From: Hymenobacter negativus
Lineage (GTDB): Bacteria; Bacteroidota; Bacteroidia; Cytophagales; Hymenobacteraceae
DNA length: 64,000 nt
Assembly: GCF_016056375.1 (NCBI RefSeq)
Contig: NZ_JAEDAE010000007.1
Coordinates: forward strand, 1-64,000
Reading direction: 5' to 3'
Shown here piece after piece: positions 8,740-17,145 of the stretch (the first letter of the stretch is position 1; every line of letters starts with the position of its first letter). The position numbers and the translations under genes were made by a program. Below the pieces are notes generated by a model. That model was given only the letters and a program-made list of their open reading frames with translations. It was not told the origin of the DNA and made no database searches.

Positions 8740-9414
8740 CTACTCCTGCCGCAGCACGTAGCCCGCGCCCGTCACGGTATGAATGAGTTTGGTGGGAAAG
8801 CCGTGGTCTACTTTTTTGCGCAGGTAGCTCACGTACACATCAATCACGTTGCTGCCCGCGTCGAACGACTCGTCCCAGCCGTGCTCCGCTATTTCGCCGC
8901 GGCTCAGCACACGGCCGGGGTGGCGCAGCAGCAGCTCCAGCAGGCTGAACTCGCGGGTGGTGAGGCGCAGCGGCTGCCCGGCCCGCGTCACGGTGCGGCT
9001 GGCGGTGTCCATCAGCACGTCGGCGAAAGCGAGTCGGGTGCCGGGTGCCTGCCCGCTGCCGCGCCGCGTGAGGGCGCCCACCCGCGCCACCAGCTCAGCA
9101 AAGTCGAAGGGTTTCACCAGGTAGTCGTCGGCCCCGTTGCCGAAGCCCTGCAGCTTGTCGGTGGTGGTGCCCAGGGCCGTGAGCAGCAGCACCGGCACCC
9201 GCGCATCCTGCGCCCGAATGGCAGCCAGCACTTCCAGCCCGCTGCGGTGGGGCAGAATCACGTCGAGAATAATGAGGTCGAAGGGCTGGGTGAGGGCCAG
9301 CTCCTGGCCGCGCTCGCCGTCGGCGGCTACGGTCACGGTTAGTTGTTCTTCTTCCAGGCCCCGCTTGATGAGGGCCGAAAGCCGGGGGTCGTCTTCAACC
9401 AGCAGAATGTTCAT
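8740..9414 (-). CDS. OmpR-family response regulator
   Basis: A 224-residue regulator with a complete receiver: acidic pair in VEDD (residues 7-9), phospho-acceptor D51 in LIILDVILPH, T79, and K101 in YLVKPFD. The OmpR/PhoB winged helix follows (LTTREFSLLELLLRHPGRVL ... VIDVYVSYLRKKVD ... TVTGAGYVLR). It is upstream of the kinase at 7272-8639 on the same strand and forms a pair with it. It starts 49 nt after the end of another kinase gene, so the two kinase/regulator pairs probably share transcripts. The domain order and length are typical of metal- or envelope-responsive systems of the CusR group. Confidence 0.93.
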   Translation of the reverse strand: MNILLVEDDPRLSALIKRGLEEEQLTVTVAADGERGQELALTQPFDLIILDVILPHRSGLEVLAAIRAQDARVPVLLLTALGTTTDKLQGFGNGADDYLVKPFDFAELVARVGALTRRGSGQAPGTRLAFADVLMDTASRTVTRAGQPLRLTTREFSLLELLLRHPGRVLSRGEIAEHGWDESFDAGSNVIDVYVSYLRKKVDHGFPTKLIHTVTGAGYVLRQE

Positions 9415-9463
9415 GGGCGAAAAAAAGGAAGTGGCAGAAATCCCAAAGGTCGACAGCGAATCA

Positions 9464-10879
9464 TTACGCCGGGAAACCTACCGCCACCACCAGCCGCTGC
9501 TGTTGCTCCTGAAATGCCAGCTGCAGGCCCAGGCCGAGGGCCAGCCGCCCGGCTATCCAAAGCCCCAGGCCAGTGCCGGGGGCCAGCGGGTCGGCCTGGT
9601 ACCAGGCGGTAGTAAGCTGAGCCAGATGCTCACCCAGCGGGGCCGCCAGCTCGTTTTCGATGTTGATAACGGGACCACGGCCTGCTTCAGCAGCTTGCAG
9701 GCGCAGCGCCACGCCGGTGCCGGGCCGGGCGTGCTTGCGGGCATTGTCGAGCAGGTTCAGCAGCATCGTGATGAGTTGGTCGGTATCGGTTTCGGCCGTG
9801 AGGGCGGCCGTGAGGGCGTCATCAGGCAGGTCAATAGTGAGCGTGCGCCCCGCCGCCCGGAAACGCGGCAGCTCCCGGTCGGCCAGCGCCAGCAGCAGCT
9901 CGTCAAGCGCTACGGGCTGCTTACTAACCGGCAAATCGGCCCCGTTGCCCAGCCGGCCCACCAGCAGAAAATCATCCACGAGACGACCCAGGCGGGCCAG
10001 CTCGGCGTCGTGGCCGGCCAGGGCGGCGCGGGTGGCAGGCGGCAGGCTGGGGTCGCGCCCGCTCACGTCGAGGCCGGTTTGCAGGGTGGCCAGGGGGGTG
10101 CGCAGCTCGTGAGCGGCGGCGGCCAAGAAGTTGGCCTGGGCCGTGGCCTGCCCGCGCAGCCGAGCCAGCAACTGGTTCAGGGTTTCGGCCAGCTCCTGCA
10201 CTTCGTCGCCAGTATCGGGCACGGGCAGCGGCGCAATGTCCTGGGCCTGCTGAATGCGGCGGGCTTGCGCAGCCATGCGCCGCAGGGGCCGCAGCACCAC
10301 GCCCGCCACCAGCAGCGCCAGCGCCCCGGCCAGCCCGGCGCTGCCCAGCAGCCCCAGGGCCAGCGTGCGCCGCACCCGGGCCAGGGCCTTTTCGAGGGGC
10401 GCAGCGGGGTGGGCCAGCCACAGCGTGAGGCGGCCGGTGGGCTCGGCATTGTCGGCCCCCGGGCCGGGAGGCGCGGCCAAGCGGGCCACAGCCACCACGC
10501 GGCCGTGCTTCAGCTCATGGCCCGGCGCCGCGGGCCGAGGCAGCCCGCCGGTATCGCCAGCCAGCCAGCGGGCCGAGCGAAACAGTTCGCGGGGTGGCTG
10601 CCCGGGTTCTTCAAACACCAGCCGCATGGTTTCACCGGTTTGGTCAGGCAGGGGCAGGGTGGGCTCGGGGTCGAGGCTGACGCGGCTGAGCAGCTGGCTG
10701 GCGCGCAGGCGCAGGCGGTCGTCGTCGGCGCGGGCCAGGAGGCGGCCCAGGCTGCGGTACTGGTAGCTGCCCGCCGCCAGCGTGGCTAGCCCAAACACCA
10801 GCCCAAACACCAGCAGCAGCTGCCCGCGCAGGCCCAGGCGGAAGCGGCGGGGTTTTGGTGTGGGGGAGGAGGTAGGCAT
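9464..10879 (-). CDS. Sensor histidine kinase
   Basis: A 471-residue kinase: TM1 at about residues 15-37 (LLLVFGLVFGLATLAAG), a periplasmic domain, TM2 in LALGLLGSAGLAGALALLVAG, HAMP, HisKA with H257 in AAAAHELRTPLATLQ, and HATPase with NLLDNARKHA and GTGLGLWIAGRLA. Proline- and arginine-rich N-terminus is cytoplasmic. The ATG at 10879 is preferred; a longer frame to 10936 would be translated from inside an intergenic repeat. The partner is the regulator at 11027-11719, upstream on the same strand, with a family-1 inverted repeat between them. Confidence 0.9.
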   Translation of the reverse strand: MPTSSPTPKPRRFRLGLRGQLLLVFGLVFGLATLAAGSYQYRSLGRLLARADDDRLRLRASQLLSRVSLDPEPTLPLPDQTGETMRLVFEEPGQPPRELFRSARWLAGDTGGLPRPAAPGHELKHGRVVAVARLAAPPGPGADNAEPTGRLTLWLAHPAAPLEKALARVRRTLALGLLGSAGLAGALALLVAGVVLRPLRRMAAQARRIQQAQDIAPLPVPDTGDEVQELAETLNQLLARLRGQATAQANFLAAAAHELRTPLATLQTGLDVSGRDPSLPPATRAALAGHDAELARLGRLVDDFLLVGRLGNGADLPVSKQPVALDELLLALADRELPRFRAAGRTLTIDLPDDALTAALTAETDTDQLITMLLNLLDNARKHARPGTGVALRLQAAEAGRGPVINIENELAAPLGEHLAQLTTAWYQADPLAPGTGLGLWIAGRLALGLGLQLAFQEQQQRLVVAVGFPA

Positions 10880-10903
10880 GGATTGGGCGGGGTAAATTTT
10901 GGT

Positions 10904-11005
10904 TGTCATCCTGAGCACAACGAAGGGCCTTCTCATGTTCGCGCCGTTTGCTTTACTGCAAGCTGTTCAATCGTGAGAAGGTCCTTCGCTGCGCTCAGGA
11001 TGACA
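10904..11005. repeat. 32-bp inverted repeat, family 1 (TGTCATCCTGAGCG type)
   Basis: Arms 10904-10935 and 10974-11005 match at 29 of 32 positions, loop 38 nt. The consensus arm is TGTCATCCTGAGCGCAGCGA followed by AGGACCTTCTCA. It sits between two cotranscribed genes, so it may weaken read-through into the kinase gene or stabilise the upstream message rather than act as an operon-end terminator. Confidence 0.88.
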
Positions 11006-11026
11006 GATGTAAGTGTATGGTAATGA

Positions 11027-11719
11027 CTATCCCGCTGCCCCCGGCTCGCGCAGCCGGTAGCCCTGCCCAATTACCGTTTCCAGCAGCGCTGGCGCGGGCG
11101 CAAAGTCCCGGTCGAGCTTACGGCGCAGCTGCGAGATGTGCACCTCAATCACGTTCGAGCCCATGTCGTAGTCCACGTCCCACACCTTTTCGGCCAGGCG
11201 GGTTTTGCTCACCAGGCGGCCGGCGTTGCGCAGCAGCAGCTCCAGCACCGCAAACTCGCGGTTGGTCAGACTCAGGGTTTTGCCGGCGCGCGTCACCACC
11301 CGGCCCAGTGGGTCGAGTACGAGGTCGGCCAGGCGCAGGGCTTCGGCCCCGGCCGGCCCGGCAGTTTTGCGGCCGATGATGTGCAGACGGGCCAGCAGCT
11401 CATCAAACGCAAAGGGCTTACGCAAATAATCAACGGCCCCGGCTTCGAGGCCCTTCACCACGTGCTGCGTATCGGTGAGGGCGCTGAGGATGAGCACGGG
11501 CGTCTGGATGCCGAACTCGCGCAGGTTGCGCAGTACGTCGAGGCCGCTCTGGCCGGGCAGCATCAGGTCGAGCAGCACAGCATCGTAGGGCGTGGTGGCG
11601 GCTTGCTCCAGGCCCTCGGGGCCGGTGGCGGCCACGTCGGCCACGTGCCCGGCCTGCGTAAGGCCCTGCTGGATGAAGCCCGCCAGCCGGGCTTCGTCTT
11701 CGACGATGAGAATGCGCAT
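11027..11719 (-). CDS. OmpR-family response regulator
   Basis: A 230-residue regulator with a full receiver (VEDE at 6-9, D51 in AVLLDLMLPG, K in YLRKPFAFDEL) and an OmpR-type winged helix (LTNREFAVLELLLRNAGRLV ... VIEVHISQLRRKLD ... TVIGQGYRLREP). It pairs with the kinase at 9464-10879. The gene just upstream encodes the collagen-like exported protein at 11884-12726, which may belong to the same regulatory unit; a family-2 repeat lies between them. Confidence 0.93.
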   Translation of the reverse strand: MRILIVEDEARLAGFIQQGLTQAGHVADVAATGPEGLEQAATTPYDAVLLDLMLPGQSGLDVLRNLREFGIQTPVLILSALTDTQHVVKGLEAGAVDYLRKPFAFDELLARLHIIGRKTAGPAGAEALRLADLVLDPLGRVVTRAGKTLSLTNREFAVLELLLRNAGRLVSKTRLAEKVWDVDYDMGSNVIEVHISQLRRKLDRDFAPAPALLETVIGQGYRLREPGAAG

Positions 11720-11765
11720 GAGTAGAAAGGGGAGAATGAAACCGTGGGCGTACTACGCAAAAACA

Positions 11766-11848
11766 TCATGCTGAGCTTGTCGGGGCATCTCTACCGTGGA
11801 AGTAATTATTACTCTCGTGGCAGAGATGCTTCGACAAGCTCAGCATGA
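11766..11848. repeat. 27-bp inverted repeat, family 2
   Basis: Arms 11766-11792 and 11822-11848 match at 25 of 27 positions. The arm TCATGCTGAGCTTGTCG then GCATCTCT is a variant of the element at 7157-7250. It lies between the collagen-like protein gene and the response regulator on the same strand. Confidence 0.88.
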
Positions 11849-11883
11849 CGGGTTGATATAATCAATCAACAAACCCTCAAACG

Positions 11884-12726
11884 CTACCGCACCAGGTACT
11901 TCACGCCACCGAGCGCCAGCGTCTGGGCATGCACCACGCGGGGGGCAGTGGTGCCGGCCACGCGGGCCTCGCCGGGCTGGGCAGTGCGCAGGTTGCCGGT
12001 GGCTTCCAGCGCCGCGCCCACCGTCAGCTTATCGCCGAGCTGCTCGAGGGCGTGGGGCGGCAACTGCACCACGGTCTGGTCGCTGAGCACCACGCCGCGG
12101 ATGCGGCCTTTGGGGTCTCGCCGCAGCTCCTTGATGCTGCCTTTGGCGGTGGCTGTTTCGGGGGTGGGCGGGGTGGTGGGGCGCACGGGCGGCGCATCGT
12201 TGATGGTTTGGCCGCCGCTGGTCAGGCTCACGAAGCGGAAGTGGCTGCGGCCGTCGGGGCCGGTGTGGCGCACGCCGCTCACCGTCACGGCGCTGCCGGC
12301 TTTGGCAGCGGCCTGCAGCTGCTGGCCCAGGTGGCGCGGGAAGCGCACGGTGTCCACGGCGCCGGATTCAGGCTTCAGGATGAAGGCGTCGTATACCTGG
12401 TCGTCGTTGTTGGCCACGTAGCTGCTCAGGGTGCCGCGCACGTCGGTGATGGTTTGCAGGCCGCCGCGCTCGCCACGGGGGCCGCCGTGGGGGCCTTTGG
12501 GGCCGTGCTCGCCGCGCGGGCCACGGGGTGGGCGGGGGCCGTCCGGGCCGTCGGGGCCTTCACCCTCGGCGGGCGGCGGGGGCGGGGTGGCCAGGTTGCC
12601 GGCAGTGGCTTTGGCCGATTTCGAGGTTTTGGTTTTGACTTTGGTTACGGTCTGGGCATCGGCCTGAAGGTGACCGGCGAGCAGAGCGGCGGCCAGCAGG
12701 GCTACCGAATAAAAGGGCTTGTTCAT
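11884..12726 (-). CDS. Exported protein with Pro/Gly-rich collagen-like stretch and two OB-like segments
   Basis: A 280-residue protein not assigned to a named family. A signal peptide ending LQADAQ is followed by a basic, Thr/Lys-rich stretch, then a low-complexity region (about residues 45-90) rich in GPxGP, GPR and GPK triplets, reminiscent of collagen-like Gly-Xaa-Yaa sequence. Two similar beta-rich segments follow: one from TDVRGTLSSYVAN to about residue 175 and one from AKGSIKELRRDPKGRIRGVV to the end; both look like small OB-type domains of periplasmic proteins. The ATG at 12726 gives a clean signal peptide; the longer frame does not. It heads a run of two-component genes on the same strand and might be a signal input or target. 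Confidence 0.7.
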   Translation of the reverse strand: MNKPFYSVALLAAALLAGHLQADAQTVTKVKTKTSKSAKATAGNLATPPPPPAEGEGPDGPDGPRPPRGPRGEHGPKGPHGGPRGERGGLQTITDVRGTLSSYVANNDDQVYDAFILKPESGAVDTVRFPRHLGQQLQAAAKAGSAVTVSGVRHTGPDGRSHFRFVSLTSGGQTINDAPPVRPTTPPTPETATAKGSIKELRRDPKGRIRGVVLSDQTVVQLPPHALEQLGDKLTVGAALEATGNLRTAQPGEARVAGTTAPRVVHAQTLALGGVKYLVR

Positions 12727-12985
12727 GGGATTATCGAAAAAACTAGGAGGCATGAAAAGTTGCGTTGTCAGCGTCGGCGAACTCCGGTTGCTCTTCCGAC
12801 GATACAAAATTTCTACCGCGCCCTGAAGCCGGCCTGAAGGTCACATTAATTTTTCTTCAGGTGAATAATCAGCAGCTCACACCGCCAAAAATCGGTTGGC
12901 ATTTTTCTTTCAATATATTTATCTCCAGCTACCTGCGTCGCGCACCGTCGCACCCAACCTGTGCCATTCCTTCATTCCACAACCC
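12727..12985. promoter_or_regulatory. Divergent intergenic promoter region
   Basis: 259 bp, AT-rich towards 12840-12930, between the collagen-like protein (-) and the T9SS protein (+). It must carry both promoters. I see AT-rich boxes but no clear TTTG/TAnnTTTG pair. Confidence 0.4.
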
Positions 12986-14470
12986 ATGAAACAGTTCTCC
13001 TCTTTGCTGGTCATGCTGGCCGCTGGCTTGTGCGCCACCACCGCCCGGGCGCAGGCCTACCGGCCTTTCCGCTTCGGCCTCAGCTACCAGCTCAGCGCCA
13101 CCACGCCCGGCGATACCACGCACGTGCTACGCCTGGTCAGCCGGCAAGCGCAGGGTTCCGATTCCCTTTTCATGTTCGATAAGCGCACCAGCCGAGGACG
13201 GGGGCTGCCGCAACAGGGCAACTGCGGCTACTACGTGCAGCGCAACGACAATCTATTCGGTACATCCCTGACGCAGCGGCCCGGGGCCGAATACGTCCTC
13301 ACGGCCGCCAACGGCCGCACCTTCACACTGCGCCCCCGCACCGCGCTGAACCAAGCTTGGGCTGCCACCACTGCCGGCCTCACGGCCCGCGTCACGGCCC
13401 GCACATTGGGCACGGTGCTGGGGCAACCCGATTCGCTGGCCACCATCACCTTGTCGGACGGGGCTGTTATCACGCTCGGCAAGCGCCTGGGCTGGGTAAG
13501 CGGCCCGGCGCTGGGGCACTACCTCAATGCGCGGTTGCCGCAGGCCACCCTCACGCTCACGGCCCTGCCGGAGCTGGGCCTGGGCACCAATCAGCTGGGC
13601 GCTTTTGCCGTGTATGATTTCCAGCCCGGCGATGTATTTCTACGCAAAAACGTGAACCAGTACGCGCTGGGTCCCGGGGCAATATGCCAGACCCAAATCT
13701 GGACCCGCGACAGCATCATCAGCCGCACCCTCAGCACCAGCGGCGATGCGCTGGACTACCAGCTGCAACGCCGCACGCTCACCCGCAACTGCTCCGGCGC
13801 GCCCGTGCTGAGCGCCCCAGTGGTGCAAACCCTGCACATCACACGCACCACCGACCACCTCGACCGGCCCACCGGATTCTGGGAAGGCACGCCTTCAGCG
13901 GGCACGGGCGGCCTGGTGCACCTGCCCGCCTGGCGCACCGCCGACTACAACGGCCGCCTCGTGCAGCACCATGCGCATTATATGCAGTGCGGAACGCCCA
14001 CCGCCGACAGCACTTCGCTGCTCAACGGCAGCAACCTCGATGCCGGGTATTCCGTGCGCACGGCCGCCGGCCTGGGCCAGACGCAGGAGGAATATACCAG
14101 CTTCACCATCGAAACCACCACGCTGCTCGGCTACCGCAAGGGTACCGAAATCTGGGGCCAGCTCACCACTTTCGCGCAGCTGCTGCCCGTGCGCGCCAGC
14201 CGCCCGGCCAGCACTACTGTCGCTTTTCCCAACCCTTTTGGCGCCGAAATTCAGGTGGCCTTTGCCTTGGCCAGTCCGCAATCCGTGGGCCTGACGCTGC
14301 ACGATGCGCTGGGCCGCCAGGTGCGGGAAATAGCCGTCGCGCCGCAGCCAGCCGGCGCGCGGCAACTTACCCTACCCACCGCCGGGCTGCCGGTGGGCGT
14401 GTATAGCCTTCATCTGCGCTTTGCCGGCGAAGGCCGCACCGAAGTGCTGCGGGTAGTGAAAGCCGAATAG
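12986..14470 (+). CDS. Secreted protein with T9SS type A sorting domain
   Basis: A 494-residue protein. The signal peptide MKQFSSLLVMLAAGLCATT ends at ARAQ. The body is beta-rich and not recognised; it contains several Cys residues and a repeated style of HYxxC motif (HHAHYMQCG). The last 85 residues form a type IX secretion C-terminal domain: VAFPNPFGAEIQVAF, LTLHDALGRQVREI, LPVGVYSLHLRF and a final basic segment EVLRVVKAE. It should cross the outer membrane through the T9SS and be anchored or released there. The ATG at 12986 is chosen for its signal peptide. No function can be given to the N-terminal part. Confidence 0.82.
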   Translation: MKQFSSLLVMLAAGLCATTARAQAYRPFRFGLSYQLSATTPGDTTHVLRLVSRQAQGSDSLFMFDKRTSRGRGLPQQGNCGYYVQRNDNLFGTSLTQRPGAEYVLTAANGRTFTLRPRTALNQAWAATTAGLTARVTARTLGTVLGQPDSLATITLSDGAVITLGKRLGWVSGPALGHYLNARLPQATLTLTALPELGLGTNQLGAFAVYDFQPGDVFLRKNVNQYALGPGAICQTQIWTRDSIISRTLSTSGDALDYQLQRRTLTRNCSGAPVLSAPVVQTLHITRTTDHLDRPTGFWEGTPSAGTGGLVHLPAWRTADYNGRLVQHHAHYMQCGTPTADSTSLLNGSNLDAGYSVRTAAGLGQTQEEYTSFTIETTTLLGYRKGTEIWGQLTTFAQLLPVRASRPASTTVAFPNPFGAEIQVAFALASPQSVGLTLHDALGRQVREIAVAPQPAGARQLTLPTAGLPVGVYSLHLRFAGEGRTEVLRVVKAE

Positions 14471-14480
14471 CGCTACCGGT

Positions 14481-14855
14481 TTACCACTTTTTGAAAATAA
14501 CATACACGGCCGCTACCAGCAGGATGAAGCCCACGATGTGGTTCCAGCCCAGCTTGTCGGTCTTGAACACGAACACCGCGCACAGCGTGAACACTGTGAG
14601 CGTAATCACCTCCTGAATCACCTTGAGCTGGAACAGGCTGAACGGACCGCCGTTTTCCTCAAACCCCAGCCGGTTGGCTGGCACCTGAAACACGTACTCA
14701 AACAAAGCCAGTCCCCAGCTCACCATAATGACACCAAACAGCCCCAGTTTGGCAAACCAAGCCATTTTTTTGAACAAATGCAGGTGCCCGTACCAGGCAA
14801 ACGTCATGAACAGGTTGGAGATGGTGAGGAGCAAAAGGGAATAAACGCCTTTCAT
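14481..14855 (-). CDS. DMT-family membrane protein, DUF486
   Basis: A 124-residue protein with four predicted transmembrane helices, beginning MKGVYSLLLLTISNLFMTFA and including YGHLHLF, GLALFEYVFQVPANR and FTLCAVFVFKTDKLGWNH. The whole-length pattern matches the DUF486 group, small members related to the drug/metabolite transporter superfamily. No substrate is known. It stands alone, convergent with the T9SS protein gene with only 10 nt between stop codons. Confidence 0.85.
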   Translation of the reverse strand: MKGVYSLLLLTISNLFMTFAWYGHLHLFKKMAWFAKLGLFGVIMVSWGLALFEYVFQVPANRLGFEENGGPFSLFQLKVIQEVITLTVFTLCAVFVFKTDKLGWNHIVGFILLVAAVYVIFKKW

Positions 14856-14900
14856 GTAGCGGGTTGGTGAGGTGGTGAATTAGTGAGATAAGAGATGTTT

Positions 14901-15011
14901 GAACGTCGTGCGCAGCTGGTGTCAATTTGTCGAAGCATCTCTACTGCTGAGGCTACCTAATCGTTGCCACGAAGTAGGAGAGATGCTTCGACTGCGCCCG
15001 GCATGACGTTC
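14901..15011. repeat. Decayed inverted repeat, family 2
   Basis: The best arms, 14929-14942 and 14979-14992 (GTCGAAGCATCTCT), are perfect, and the outer ends (GAACGTC near 14901, GCATGACGTTC at 15001-15011) also match family 2, but the left arm has diverged in between. It lies upstream of the potassium channel gene. Confidence 0.7.
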
Positions 15012-15050
15012 TTTTGTTTCGTCAATCCGCCAGCCCACCACTCCACCATC

Positions 15051-15971
15051 ATGCCCACCCTCGACCCCGGCATCGGCGAAAAATTCTCGCGCCGCACCAA
15101 GCGGGCCATCAACCACGACGGCTCGTTCAACGTGCGGCGGCGCGGCGGCCCGCACCGCCACGACCCCTACCAATGGCTTATTCAAATGGATTGGTATCCA
15201 TTTATTGGCCTGGTAGTGGTGTTTTTTACTGTGCTCAACGTGGCTTTTGCTCTCGCCTTCATGGCTCTGGGCCTCGAAGACCTGCCCGGCGTGGCCGCCC
15301 CGCACGACGGCGTGCAGGATTTTCTGAGCGCGCTGTTTTTCTCCATCCAAACCTTTACCTCCGTCGGCTACGGGCATGTGTACCCTGGCACCAATGCCAC
15401 CGGCTTCCTCAGCAGCGTGGAAGCACTGGTGGGCGTGCTCACCTTCGCGCTGGCCACGGGCTTGCTCTACGGGCGGTTTTCGCGGCCCACGGCGCGCATT
15501 CATTTCAGCCGCACGGCCATCATCAGCCGCCGGGCCGACGGTACGCCCTGCCTGCAGTTCCGCATCGCCAACCAGCGCAACAACATTCTCATCGACCTGC
15601 AGGCCCGCGTGCTGCTCAAAACCACCGACCCCGCTACCAACGACCAGACCTACGCCTTGCTGCCGCTTGAGCGCGATGCCATCAGCTTTTTCCCCCTGAG
15701 CTGGACCATCGTGCACGACATCACCCCCGACAGCCCGCTCCACGGCCTGCTACCCATCGATTACGAGCGCCTCGATGTCGAAATCATCATCCAGCTGAAA
15801 GCCTACGACGACACCTTCGCCCAGGACGTGCACGCCCGCAACTCTTACACCCACGACGAGATTGAGTGGTACCGCCGCTTCATCCGCGCCTACGAGGTGG
15901 GCGACGACGGCATTGCCGTAGTAGACCTGGATATGGTGCACCAGACGGAGGCGCTTGCTGTGACTGTGTAA
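15051..15971 (+). CDS. Inward-rectifier-type (KirBac-like) potassium channel
   Basis: A 306-residue protein with the Kir layout: a cytoplasmic N-terminus with a slide-helix region (DPYQWLIQMDWYPF), TM1 (FIGLVVVFFTVLNVAFALAF), a pore helix and selectivity filter SIQTFTSVGYGHVYP, TM2 (SVEALVGVLTFALATGLLYG), and a cytoplasmic immunoglobulin-like C-terminal domain starting RFSRPTARIHFS. The filter TSVGYG supports K+ selectivity. The ATG at 15051 removes a longer leader that is translated from a degenerate intergenic repeat. Gating ligand is unknown. It stands alone. Confidence 0.9.
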   Translation: MPTLDPGIGEKFSRRTKRAINHDGSFNVRRRGGPHRHDPYQWLIQMDWYPFIGLVVVFFTVLNVAFALAFMALGLEDLPGVAAPHDGVQDFLSALFFSIQTFTSVGYGHVYPGTNATGFLSSVEALVGVLTFALATGLLYGRFSRPTARIHFSRTAIISRRADGTPCLQFRIANQRNNILIDLQARVLLKTTDPATNDQTYALLPLERDAISFFPLSWTIVHDITPDSPLHGLLPIDYERLDVEIIIQLKAYDDTFAQDVHARNSYTHDEIEWYRRFIRAYEVGDDGIAVVDLDMVHQTEALAVTV

Positions 15972-16031
15972 CGAGTGACTGAGTGAGGGAGTGGCTGAGT
16001 TATATACTAAACCGTCACTCAGTCACTCGTT
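15970..16031. repeat. 17-bp inverted repeat overlapping the end of the convergent gene
   Basis: Arms 15970-15986 and 16015-16031 are perfect; both are made of repeated GAGTGA/CTGAGT words. The right arm overlaps the stop codon of the convergent gene at 16030. Probable shared transcription end. Confidence 0.75.
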
Positions 16032-17007
16032 ACTCGTCGTGGCCGGGGGCGGCTACCGCCGGCGCGGCGGCTGTTTCCCGCGCTTCGCGGTCGAGCCGCT
16101 GCTTTTCGGTTTCCGAAGGCTGGCGGGTCAATTTATTTAAGTCGGGCGAGCCGCCGTCTACCCAGCACGTGTACCAGAAGTCACCGATGAGCGCCGAAGC
16201 GTAGCGTAGCTGGCGCTCCACCTGGCCATTGAGCCGGGCGTGGTAGGCCTTGCTGAAATCGCGCGAGTAGGCCCGTACCGTCTGGCTGCCGCGCTGTTCG
16301 TAGCCGAATTTCTGGTCTTCCTGATACTCCGCCGTGAGCTGTTTCTCGAACCGCAGCACCGAATCGACGGCCGCGTGCGAGCGGATAACGGCTGCCCAAA
16401 TCGCGTCGCTGGGCCGCTCCAAGTACTCGGCCTTGCCACTGAACAGGTCGTAGTCGGCGCTCAGCAGCTCGGGCAGGCGCGACTCCCACAGCCCGTGGAT
16501 GCCGCGCTGGCCAGTGAGCTGCCCATTGTAGTTGCGGGTGGTGTGCAGCGGCACGCAGGCGTCGGCCACGTAGTGCCCCATGTCGGCCGAGAGGCTCAGA
16601 ATGCGGTCGGTATCCTTGGCCTTGAAGGCAGCGGTGAGCTGGTTTTTCATGCTCACCACGTTCCAGGGCACAATGCCGTGGCGCAGCAGCGAGTCCTCGC
16701 CGTAGCGGGCCACAGCGTCGGCGTATTTGCGCGGCAGCTTAAACTCGGCGCTGTCGCCGTAGCGGTCCACGTCCAGAAAGTGCTTGGGGGCCTCGCCCGG
16801 TACTATCGTGCGGCGCGAGTCGGGCCGCGTGGCGTTCACCGTCAGGTAGTCGATATTGGCTTTGTAAAAGCCAATCATGCCCGGCGGCAGCGTGTACACC
16901 GCCAGCCGGTTCAGCAGCCGGTGGCCGAAAAATCCCCACGCCTGCGCCTGGCGGGCCACGAAGAGCAGGGGCAAACAAATCAGAAGCAGGTAGCCGTATT
17001 TTTTCAC
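16030..17007 (-). CDS. Exported zinc-dependent phospholipase C / S1-P1 nuclease-like protein
   Basis: A 325-residue exported protein. After a signal peptide (MKKYGYLLLICLPLLFVARQ, then AQA) the predicted mature protein starts with Trp: WGFFGHRLLNRLAVYTLP. In the zinc PLC and S1/P1 nuclease fold the N-terminal Trp amine is a zinc ligand. Further ligand-type motifs are MGHYVADACVPLHTTRNY and RGIHGLWESRLPE. This supports a trinuclear-zinc enzyme acting on phosphodiesters; whether the substrate is lipid or nucleic acid cannot be told. The start is a GTG at 17007 (KKYGY); a TTG at 17016 is also possible. Confidence 0.8.
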   Translation of the reverse strand: MKKYGYLLLICLPLLFVARQAQAWGFFGHRLLNRLAVYTLPPGMIGFYKANIDYLTVNATRPDSRRTIVPGEAPKHFLDVDRYGDSAEFKLPRKYADAVARYGEDSLLRHGIVPWNVVSMKNQLTAAFKAKDTDRILSLSADMGHYVADACVPLHTTRNYNGQLTGQRGIHGLWESRLPELLSADYDLFSGKAEYLERPSDAIWAAVIRSHAAVDSVLRFEKQLTAEYQEDQKFGYEQRGSQTVRAYSRDFSKAYHARLNGQVERQLRYASALIGDFWYTCWVDGGSPDLNKLTRQPSETEKQRLDREARETAAAPAVAAPGHDE

Positions 17008-17048
17008 GGCTAACAAGGTACGGGTAAGGCACTAAATTTCAACTTATC

Positions 17049-17130
17049 TGTCATCCAGAGCGCAGCGAAGGACCTTCTCATACTGTAATGTTCTAACGTG
17101 ATAAGGTCCTTCGCTGCGCTCTGGATGACA
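17049..17130. repeat. 28-bp perfect inverted repeat, family 1
   Basis: Arms 17049-17076 and 17103-17130 match perfectly (TGTCATCCAGAGCGCAGCGA then AGGACCTT), loop 26 nt. It lies between def and the phospholipase-like gene, both on the minus strand. Confidence 0.9.
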
Positions 17131-17145
17131 TGCGAATGGAGCGCT

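Noticed and set aside
9137..10789. A 550-codon open frame opposite a histidine kinase and response regulator
   Set aside because: Same antisense effect of high GC content; its translation is Gln/Arg/Gly-rich with no domain pattern.
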